From: an uncultured Lachnospiraceae bacterium
GTDB taxonomy: Bacteria; Bacillota; Clostridia; Lachnospirales; Lachnospiraceae
Length of the DNA stretch: 5,198 bases
Assembly (NCBI GenBank): GCA_910585065.1
Contig: CAJUCG010000168.1
Span: 2,387-7,584, forward strand
Direction of reading: 5' to 3'
Part shown: positions 1-4,831 of the stretch, piece after piece
How the letters are laid out: each line of letters opens with the position of its first letter
Numbering within the stretch: the stretch's first letter is position 1
Position numbers and translations under genes: made by a program
The notes under the pieces: model-generated
The model's database searches: none
The model's input: the letters and a program-made list of their open reading frames with translations, nothing else
Told to the model about the DNA's origin: nothing

Positions 1-143
1 GCAGAAAGTACCAGTGAAACATTGATTCCCTTGCCGCCGCAATATATTTGCTCTGATTGGGAACGGTTTATTTTTCCGGTGATTATTTCCTCTATATGAA
101 CAACATAATCGATCGCCGGATTGAGAGTTACGGTATAGATCAT
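1..143 (-). CDS. fruK: PfkB-family sugar-phosphate kinase, probably 1-phosphofructokinase (N-terminal 47 residues, truncated by window edge)
   Basis: The minus strand encodes the first 47 residues of a ribokinase/PfkB-fold kinase. Family knowledge: FruK phosphorylates fructose-1-phosphate to fructose-1,6-bisphosphate in the cytoplasm, after uptake by a fructose PTS. Seen: the opening MIYTVTLNPAIDYVV is the classic FruK/LacC start, with Asp12 at the sugar-binding position. The glycine-rich GGKGINVS (residues 36-43) is the N-terminal PfkB signature. Cys35 and Leu44 sit where Pro/Ala and Arg are more usual, a mild departure. The ATG is preceded by a GAGAGGTAGG Shine-Dalgarno and a good promoter lies about 60 nt upstream, so the start is firm. 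Tagatose-6-phosphate kinase (LacC) shares this N-terminus and cannot be excluded without the rest of the gene. It would be the first gene of its transcript; a fructose PTS gene may follow beyond the window (inference). Confidence 0.85.
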   Translation of the reverse strand, partial: MIYTVTLNPAIDYVVHIEEIITGKINRSQSEQIYCGGKGINVSLVLS

Positions 144-201
144 GTTCCTACCTCTCTAATTAGAATTTTTTCAGTATTTTTTTTGTAATTTCCCTTTCTG
201 T

Positions 202-230
202 ATTATAGCGGGCGGTTCAGCCAAAAGCAA
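202..230 (-). promoter_or_regulatory. Promoter of the FruK-like kinase gene
   Basis: Read on the minus strand, TTGCTT (230-225) is followed after exactly 17 nt by a perfect TATAAT (207-202). Transcription should start near 195, giving a leader of about 50 nt before the ATG at 143. A perfect 10-nt palindrome, TCTAATTAGA (155-164), lies in that leader just before the Shine-Dalgarno and might be a regulator site. No typical CcpA (cre) site was recognised. Confidence 0.75.
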
Positions 231-292
231 GAGATATTTTTGTTTTAAACGATGAGAGTTTTAAAAAATAATATTTTTTTTGAAAAAGTATA

Positions 293-321
293 TTGCAAAA
301 TATAATAGTATGTGGTAATAT
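293..321 (+). promoter_or_regulatory. Promoter of the padR operon
   Basis: TTGCAA (293-298) and TAATAT (316-321) are separated by 17 nt, and a TG at 313-314 forms an extended -10. A second TATAAT (301-306) with TTGAAA (280-285) has only a 15-nt spacer and is less likely. PadR proteins often bind their own promoter. The stretch just downstream contains GTAAT direct repeats (315-319 and 322-326), but no convincing ATGT-N8-ACAT palindrome was found. Confidence 0.6.
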
Positions 322-372
322 GTAATCATGATATAAGAAATGTTTCCGCAAAGCGGGAGGAAAGGAGAGCAG

Positions 373-678
373 ATGAACGCACAGTTTAAAAAAGGAGTGT
401 TAGAGCTTTGTGTGCTGTCAAAACTAGCAAAGAACGATCAGTATGGATATGAGCTGACAGAAGCAATCTCAAAGGAGATGGTGATTGCGACGGGAACTTT
501 GTACTTGATTTTAAAGCGTTTAAAGGATGAGGACTATGTGGAAACTTATCTGGTGGAGTCCGGTGAAGGTCCTGCGCGCAAATACTATCATTTGACAGAG
601 AGCGGCAGAGAATATCAAAAGAAACTTAAAAGCGAGTGGTATGAATTTTTGGAGGCGGTCGCGCGCGTACTTGAGTAG
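373..678 (+). CDS. PadR-family transcriptional regulator (101 aa)
   Basis: This is a small winged-helix DNA-binding repressor of the PadR family, short class. Residues 1-16 (MNAQFKKGVLELCVLS) and the following QYGYEL (23-28) form the canonical first helices. GTLY (41-44) belongs to the recognition helix and GPARKYY (66-72) is the beta-wing, followed by LTESGREY and a short dimerisation helix. The start at 373 is chosen because AGGAG at 363-367 sits 5 nt upstream; an in-frame ATG at 340 lacks a ribosome binding site. Oddity: residue 45 is Leu, where most family members have Pro in the GT-[IL]-Y-P motif. Family members usually repress their own operon, often next to membrane or stress genes. 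Here it is the first gene of an operon with the small protein and the HAAS-DUF4097 protein, which it probably controls (inference). The inducer is unknown. Confidence 0.92.
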   Translation: MNAQFKKGVLELCVLSKLAKNDQYGYELTEAISKEMVIATGTLYLILKRLKDEDYVETYLVESGEGPARKYYHLTESGREYQKKLKSEWYEFLEAVARVLE

Positions 679-688
679 GGGGGATGGG

Positions 689-844
689 ATGAGAAAAGGT
701 AAAGTAAAGGGCAACAGTATATTGAATGCGGATGGCAAAAAAGAGGATCGGTATGTCAGGGCAAGCGAGATAAGGCAAAGGCGGGAAATTATGCGCCGTT
801 CTTGGCAGGAGATTTCTGAGATTGGAAAGCGCGGATTAAATTAG
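689..844 (+). CDS. Possible small basic protein, unknown function (51 aa)
   Basis: An ATG at 689 follows an AGGGGGG ribosome binding site (677-683) with 5-nt spacing and begins only 10 nt after the padR stop. The reading frame fills the gap up to the next gene, stopping 24 nt before the start at 869. The product is Lys/Arg-rich (starting MRKGKVKG), with a probable amphipathic C-terminal helix around RQRREIMRRSWQEI. It has no signal peptide, membrane segment or Cys pair, and I recognise no family. For it: the strong ribosome binding site, tight operon spacing and intact frame. Against it: short length and heavier AGG arginine use than padR or the large downstream gene. It may be a real operon member, a decayed gene or a translated spacer. 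A longer start at 641 would overlap padR and has no better ribosome binding site. Confidence 0.45.
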   Translation: MRKGKVKGNSILNADGKKEDRYVRASEIRQRREIMRRSWQEISEIGKRGLN

Positions 845-868
845 GATGGTGCGGGAATGGAGGTTGTT

Positions 869-2887
869 ATGACAAAAAAAGAGTATATGGATTTGCTTTC
901 AAGGGCACTTGAAAATATGGAGCCGGAAGTGGCAAGGGATATTATGGAAGATTATGAGGCCCATTTTGAAAGGGCAAAAGAGTCCGGGCGAAGTGATGAG
1001 GAAGTGATTGAAGAGCTTGGCAGCATTGAGGAGTTTAAAGAGGAGTTAGCTGCATTTATGACGGGCAAGACTTCCAGTGAAAAGAAGAATGCAGATGCAA
1101 AGGGTATGGAGGGGAACAGCAAGACAGAATTTGGCACAGAAACAACGGAAAGTACTGCGGACACATTGGAGGCGGATGCGCCACAGACAAAAGAAATATC
1201 AAGAGAAGATAGCGGGGAGGGGAATAAGGGGGAGCAGATAAGATATCAGCAGCAGGTTGAGGAGGAACTAAGCCGTGCGCGCAATGAGATGAATCGTGCC
1301 TACGAGGAGATGAATCGCGCCTATGAGGAGATGAACCGCGCAAAAGAGGAGATGGAGCGCGTCGCGAAAGAAACGGAGCGGGCAAAAAAAGAACAGGAAC
1401 AGACGGGGCAGGAAGAGAGAACACAGAGGCAGCATCGCACTCGCGCACAGAATCAGGATTTTGATAATATTATCAGCGGCGCGAAAAGTATTGCGAGTAC
1501 AGTTTTAAGTCAGGTTTCCAGTGCGATGGATAAAGCTTTTTCCGGCTTGGGTGATTGCTTTGGCAATTTTGAAAAATCCGGTGAGGATATGGCAGATTAC
1601 CGCAGACGGCAGGAAAATGCTAAGTCAGAAGCAGAATCTTACCAGAGAGAGGGGACGGGGCAGAAAGAGAATTCATCTTTCCAGTACAGTTTCAGCGACG
1701 ATTACGATAATATGTGCGATCCAAATGAGGAGCAGTATATGCCGGAGTGCAGCGGTATTGTGACAAAGGAAGAGGGAATCCGCCATATTGTGGTGGATAG
1801 CAAATCAGCGGATGTGGAAATCTACCCTTCCAAGGATCTTAACTTTACCTATCATTATGTCAATGAGGGCAGTGCAGGAAGCAAGATTATTTATTACTGT
1901 GAAAAAAAGGTTTCCCAGGGCACACTGACCTTAAATATTGTGCGCAATGAGAAAGTGAGCCGGAAAAGTCATTCTTCTATTTTGGGCAGTGTATTCGAGG
2001 GAAATCCGGATCTGCGCCTTACGCTGTATCTGCCAGAGTGGATGGAAGTGTTGGAAGTAAGTGGCAAGAGCGGCGATATTAAAATGCAAAATACTTCCAT
2101 TCGCACACTGATGTTAAAGAGTATGTCCGGGGATGTCTCGCTGCGCCAGGCGAATGCGGACAAATGTATGACAGAGAGTATGAGCGGCGATGTGGATATC
2201 AGGGACGGAATATTTGACTATGTGCTTGCCGCCAGCAAGAGCGGGGATGCTAATGGGTTTAAAATAAAGGCGGAAAAAGCAGCATTCAAAAGTATGAGCG
2301 GGGATGCTAAGATAAAAGAAAGCGAGTTTGGCGAGGCAGTAGTTTCAAGTATGAGCGGGGATGCAGAAGGATATAACAGCAGGAGCAGGATTATCAGTGT
2401 TTCCAGCATGAGCGGGGATGCCTATGTGCGGGAACTCTCCGCGGAGGATGCAAAGATTTCCTCACAGAGCGGGGATGCGAGGGCGGAGGCGGTAAAGTCG
2501 GAGCGTCTTTTGCTTACTGCGTCCTCCGGCGATCTGGAAGGAAAGGAAATCTCTGCGAAAATTTTAAAAGCCTCCGTGGTAAGCGGTGATATGAGTATGC
2601 GCGGTCATGCGGATCAGATGAGTCTTAGCACGGGCAGCGGCGATGTGGTGGTCGTGCAGGAAGGGGATACGAAAGCAAGTGTAAATACGCGCAGCGGGGA
2701 AATCCATTTTCACCTTAAAAATAATGGCGCGGGGTTTGCGTCAAAGGTTTCCTCCCACGGGAGTACCAATTATAATTATGCGGATCTGCATCTGACGGAT
2801 GCGGCAAATGGTATTCACCGATATGGAAGGGAAGGCTCCAGCCTTGAAATTAAATCGACTTCCGGTGACATTACCATCACAGATTAA
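869..2887 (+). CDS. HAAS/DUF1700 - coiled coil - DUF4097 beta-strand repeat protein (672 aa)
   Basis: Three modules are visible. Residues 1-65 are a HAAS/DUF1700 helical domain, with MTKKEY, EDYEAHF (27-33) and SDEEVIEELGS (42-52). An acidic low-complexity linker follows, then a heptad coiled coil at about 124-185 with near-identical MNRAYEE units. A polar linker leads to a DUF4097-type beta domain (about 310-672). This domain carries SGD motifs with Ser at residues 401, 420, 439, 458, 477, 496, 515, 534, 553, 572, 590 and 665, plus SGE at 609. The near-constant 19-residue period suggests a beta-solenoid (inference). No signal peptide or membrane helix is seen, so it is probably cytoplasmic, unlike many HAAS proteins. 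GGAGG at 859-863 lies 5 nt before the chosen ATG and the family N-terminus begins there; an ATG at 857 is in frame but poorly supported. It is probably controlled by the upstream PadR. The biochemical role is unknown. Confidence 0.9.
   Translation: MTKKEYMDLLSRALENMEPEVARDIMEDYEAHFERAKESGRSDEEVIEELGSIEEFKEELAAFMTGKTSSEKKNADAKGMEGNSKTEFGTETTESTADTLEADAPQTKEISREDSGEGNKGEQIRYQQQVEEELSRARNEMNRAYEEMNRAYEEMNRAKEEMERVAKETERAKKEQEQTGQEERTQRQHRTRAQNQDFDNIISGAKSIASTVLSQVSSAMDKAFSGLGDCFGNFEKSGEDMADYRRRQENAKSEAESYQREGTGQKENSSFQYSFSDDYDNMCDPNEEQYMPECSGIVTKEEGIRHIVVDSKSADVEIYPSKDLNFTYHYVNEGSAGSKIIYYCEKKVSQGTLTLNIVRNEKVSRKSHSSILGSVFEGNPDLRLTLYLPEWMEVLEVSGKSGDIKMQNTSIRTLMLKSMSGDVSLRQANADKCMTESMSGDVDIRDGIFDYVLAASKSGDANGFKIKAEKAAFKSMSGDAKIKESEFGEAVVSSMSGDAEGYNSRSRIISVSSMSGDAYVRELSAEDAKISSQSGDARAEAVKSERLLLTASSGDLEGKEISAKILKASVVSGDMSMRGHADQMSLSTGSGDVVVVQEGDTKASVNTRSGEIHFHLKNNGAGFASKVSSHGSTNYNYADLHLTDAANGIHRYGREGSSLEIKSTSGDITITD
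1286..1369 (+). repeat. Four tandem 21-nt units encoding coiled-coil heptads
   Basis: Units begin at 1286, 1307, 1328 and 1349. The first three encode E-MNRAYE, E-MNRAYE and E-MNRAKE, and the fourth is diverged (E-MERVAKE). A degenerate preceding unit encodes SRARNE. The GAGATGAAYCG core recurs, so expansion or contraction by slippage would keep the reading frame and change coiled-coil length by whole heptads. Confidence 0.85.
2069..2701 (+). repeat. 57-nt coding repeat (19-residue SGD units)
   Basis: The Ser codon of the SGD motif falls at 2069, 2126, 2183, 2240, 2297, 2354, 2411, 2468, 2525 and 2582, exactly 57 nt apart each time. It then falls at 2636 (54 nt) and 2693 (57 nt, SGE). The best conserved block is AGYATGAGCGGGGATGC, nearly identical near 2291, 2348 and 2405, while the rest of each unit is diverged. 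A final SGD at 2861 is 168 nt on, close to three more units, with degenerate units between. Conservation follows the protein motif, which fits an old duplicated beta-solenoid under selection. Confidence 0.9.
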
Positions 2888-2896
2888 GGTGCGCAT

Positions 2897-2950
2897 AAAA
2901 AATGGCGGCGGTTTCCGTATTTTACGGATACTGCTGCCATCTGCTTTTTT
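2897..2950. terminator. Bidirectional intrinsic terminator
   Basis: An 18-bp stem (2902-2919 with 2923-2940, loop TTT) contains two G-U pairs and one U-U mismatch. On the plus strand it is followed by CTGC and six T (2945-2950), ending the padR operon 10 nt after the stop codon. On the minus strand the A-tract at 2897-2902 becomes a U-tract, ending the convergent small gene whose stop is at 2951-2953. One structure therefore serves both transcripts. Confidence 0.88.
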
Positions 2951-3193
2951 CTACGGCTCATCAATATTTAGTGTGACCGTCCATTCACTGCCGTAGGGAA
3001 CAATATTTGTCACCGTTCCGGTAAGATTTTTTAAGCGCTTTGGTGTATTATTTGACATGGCAAGTGCTGGGATGATGGTGTAGTAATATACCGTTCCAGC
3101 AAGTGTACTTAGAGTGGATTCAGCTAAATTTACCGTATCCCCAACTTTCATTAGTCCTTCGCGCGACATTCTGAAATCCATGGTTCTTATCAT
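2951..3193 (-). CDS. Conserved-looking small protein of unknown function (80 aa)
   Basis: This minus-strand gene has a clear AAAAGGGG ribosome binding site 6 nt before its ATG, its own upstream promoter candidate, and a terminator directly after its stop. Those three signals together make it a real gene. The protein starts MIRTMDFRMSREGL and continues with a KVGDTVNLAESTLSTLAGTV segment. A hydrophobic, Tyr-rich YYYTIIPALAM stretch at about 37-47 follows, too short and interrupted for a confident membrane helix. The C-terminus alternates polar and hydrophobic residues (GTVTNIVPYGSEWTVTLNID), as in a small beta-barrel. I do not recognise a named domain; an SH3- or OB-like fold is only a guess. 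It faces away from pyruvate kinase and shares its promoter region, which may or may not mean a functional link. Confidence 0.75.
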   Translation of the reverse strand: MIRTMDFRMSREGLMKVGDTVNLAESTLSTLAGTVYYYTIIPALAMSNNTPKRLKNLTGTVTNIVPYGSEWTVTLNIDEP

Positions 3194-3217
3194 TTTTTAC
3201 CCCTTTTCTTCGAAAAA

Positions 3218-3246
3218 ATTATATTTCTTCTTTAAAATATCATAAA
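3218..3246 (-). promoter_or_regulatory. Candidate promoter of the 80-residue gene
   Basis: On the minus strand a perfect TATAAT (3223-3218) has a weak TTTATG (3246-3241) 17 nt upstream. The leader would be only about 18 nt and contains the AAAAGGGG ribosome binding site. An alternative pair, TTGCAG with TATTTT at 17-nt spacing, lies slightly further upstream and overlaps the pyruvate kinase -35 region on the other strand. Confidence 0.45.
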
Positions 3247-3262
3247 AATCACAAGACTGCAA

Positions 3263-3291
3263 TTGAAATATTGTGCCAAACAGGGTATACT
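3263..3291 (+). promoter_or_regulatory. Promoter of pyruvate kinase
   Basis: TTGAAA (3263-3268) and TATACT (3286-3291) are separated by exactly 17 nt, an excellent vegetative sigma-A promoter. The transcript should begin near 3298, giving a leader of about 40 nt that ends in GGAGG (3329-3333), 6 nt before the ATG at 3340. Confidence 0.8.
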
Positions 3292-3303
3292 CTTTATGAG
3301 AGT
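3289..3303. promoter_or_regulatory. Inverted repeat over the pyruvate kinase transcription start (possible operator)
   Basis: ACTCT-TTATG-AGAGT is a 5-bp inverted repeat overlapping the end of the -10 box and the predicted start site, where a bound repressor would block transcription. The arms are short and may be chance. ATGAGAGTT (3296-3304) also occurs at 252-260, between the FruK-like and padR genes. Confidence 0.3.
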
Positions 3304-3339
3304 TCAAGAAATGAATAAAAAAAGGTATGGAGGTAACCT

Positions 3340-4761
3340 ATGCGAAGAACAAAAATTATATGTACACTGGGTCCAGCGGTGGACGACGAGAAGATGATCC
3401 GCAAATTGATCCAGAATGGGATGGACTGTGCCAGGTTCAATTTTTCACATGGAACGCACACAGAGCAGGCTGAGCGTATTGAGCGGGTGCGCAGAGTGAG
3501 CGCGGAGTTGGGAATTCCGATCGCACTCTTGATGGATACGAAGGGGCCGGAGATCCGTTTGAAGGATTTTAAGGGGGGAAGTGTAGTCTTAAAGGAAGGA
3601 CAAAGTTTTACGCTCGATACGGACAGGGAAACATTAGGAGATTCCACCCGCATCGGTCTGACCTATGATAAATTGGCAAAGAGTGTGTCAGAAGGAACAC
3701 GCATTTTGATTGATGACGGAAAAATTGCCTTAAAGGTTGCACAGATAAAAGGGACAAAGGTGATCTGCACGGTGGTAAACGGAGGGAAGATCAGCAATCA
3801 TAAAAGTATTAATATCCCAAATGTTTCCATCCCAATGCCCTATTTGAGTCCGGTGGACAAGGAGGATATTCTGTTTGGAATCGAACAAAAGTTCGATTAT
3901 ATTGCCGCTTCTTTTGTGCGCACGGCGGATGATGTGCGCAAGCTGAGAAAATTCCTGCGCGACCATGGCGGCGAGGGAATGCGCATTATCTCAAAGATTG
4001 AAAATGGTGAGGGAGTGAGAAACCTTGACGAGATTATTGTGGAGAGCGACGGCATTATGGTAGCGAGAGGCGATCTCGGTGTGGAGATCGCATTTAAGAA
4101 GATCCCTGCACTGCAGAAAGTCATGATCAACAAGTGCAATGAGGCGGGCAAGCTTGTTGTGACCGCGACGCAGATGCTTGAGTCCATGACGCAGAATCCG
4201 CGTCCGACTAGAGCGGAAGTTTCGGATGTGGCGAATGCAATCTATGATGGCACAACAGCCATTATGCTTTCCGGCGAGTCGGCAGCGGGGGATTACCCGG
4301 CGGAGGCGGTAAAGACCATGGCGGAGATCGCTGAGACCACAGAGGAATCGCTCGACTACAGCCGGTATTTTGTCCGCGACCATATGAAGATGGAGCATAC
4401 GCCGATCAATGCCGTCTGCGCCTCTGCCTACAGCGCAGCAAGCTATCTTGATGCGGAGGCCATCGTCGTTGTAACTAAGAGCGGGCGCACTGCGCGAATG
4501 CTCTCGGATTTTAAGCCGACTGCGCCAATTATTGCCGTGACCATGCAGGAGGAAGGTGTGCGGGCACTAAAGCTTGCGTGGGGGGTAAGACCAGTTGCAG
4601 CGGAGCGCATGGAGACTCCGGAAGCACTTTTTGAATATGCGATTAAAAAGGCAAAGGAGACAGGACTTGTCTATCGGGGCAGTACGGTAATTGTTGTTAC
4701 CTCCTCCGATACGGAGAGCAGTACAATAAATGATGTAATGAGAATCTGCAAGATACGATGA
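3340..4761 (+). CDS. pyk: Pyruvate kinase (473 aa)
   Basis: It catalyses phosphoenolpyruvate + ADP to pyruvate + ATP, the last step of glycolysis, in the cytoplasm. The protein is complete from RRTKIICTLGP to a C-terminal domain ending MRICKIR. Active-site residues expected in the family are visible: Arg32, Asn34 and Ser36 in ARFNFSHG, Asp66-Thr67 in MDTKGPEIR, catalytic Lys219 and metal-binding Glu221 in IISKIENGEG, Asp245 in VARGDLGVEI, and Thr277 in TATQMLESM. RPTRAEVSDVANAI and IMLSGESAAG follow. Glu71 in TKGPEIR is the residue that marks K+-dependent enzymes; K+-independent ones carry Lys there. The B domain lies at roughly 70-170. The C-terminal PEP-utiliser-like extension of Bacillus-type enzymes (about 585 aa) is absent, so this is the short form. 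A strong GGAGG lies 6 nt before the ATG. It has its own promoter and is followed by a sigma factor gene 70 nt downstream. Confidence 0.98.
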   Translation: MRRTKIICTLGPAVDDEKMIRKLIQNGMDCARFNFSHGTHTEQAERIERVRRVSAELGIPIALLMDTKGPEIRLKDFKGGSVVLKEGQSFTLDTDRETLGDSTRIGLTYDKLAKSVSEGTRILIDDGKIALKVAQIKGTKVICTVVNGGKISNHKSINIPNVSIPMPYLSPVDKEDILFGIEQKFDYIAASFVRTADDVRKLRKFLRDHGGEGMRIISKIENGEGVRNLDEIIVESDGIMVARGDLGVEIAFKKIPALQKVMINKCNEAGKLVVTATQMLESMTQNPRPTRAEVSDVANAIYDGTTAIMLSGESAAGDYPAEAVKTMAEIAETTEESLDYSRYFVRDHMKMEHTPINAVCASAYSAASYLDAEAIVVVTKSGRTARMLSDFKPTAPIIAVTMQEEGVRALKLAWGVRPVAAERMETPEALFEYAIKKAKETGLVYRGSTVIVVTSSDTESSTINDVMRICKIR

Positions 4762-4781
4762 ATTCATGTGTATATTAGAAT

Positions 4782-4817
4782 GTGCGCCGGGCAATGCCAA
4801 AAAGAGGCTCGGTGTGC
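4782..4817 (+). other. Intercistronic hairpin between pyk and the sigma factor gene
   Basis: GTGCGCCGGGC (4782-4792) can pair with GCTCGGTGTGC (4807-4817) over 11 bp, including several G-U pairs, around a 14-nt loop. Only three T follow, then the GGAGG of the next gene, so it is a poor intrinsic terminator. It could partially terminate, protect the pyk mRNA 3' end, or affect access to the sigma factor ribosome binding site. No good promoter was recognised in the 70-nt gap. Confidence 0.45.
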
Positions 4818-4831
4818 CTTTGGAGGTTGCT

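Noticed and set aside
340..372. Upstream ATG extending PadR by 11 residues
   Set aside because: No ribosome binding site precedes it, the extra residues translate the Shine-Dalgarno region, and the family N-terminus begins at 373.
857..868. Upstream ATG extending the HAAS protein by 4 residues
   Set aside because: The ATG at 869 has GGAGG at ideal spacing and matches the family start MTKKE; the ATG at 857 overlaps that Shine-Dalgarno.
858..874. Near-identical start regions (TGGAGGTTGYTATGAC) at 858 and 4821
   Set aside because: Most of the match is the Shine-Dalgarno plus ATG, so shared translation signals explain it better than duplication.
1056..1448. Long minus-strand reading frame opposite the coiled-coil region
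   Set aside because: It is Ser/Pro/Arg-rich, mirrors the acidic repeat on the plus strand, and has no supporting start signals.
2069..2701. Regular 57-nt repeats with an 18-nt conserved block, superficially like a CRISPR array
   Set aside because: The repeats lie in frame inside a long coding region, the conserved block is the SGD protein motif, and units are diverged without repeat/spacer boundaries.
2799..2996. Plus-strand reading frame of 65 codons across the end of the large gene and the terminator
   Set aside because: It runs through the terminator hairpin and overlaps genes on both sides, with no recognisable product.
3991..4398. Minus-strand reading frame of 135 codons opposite pyruvate kinase
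   Set aside because: It lies wholly within the well-conserved pyk gene, so it is a shadow of that gene.
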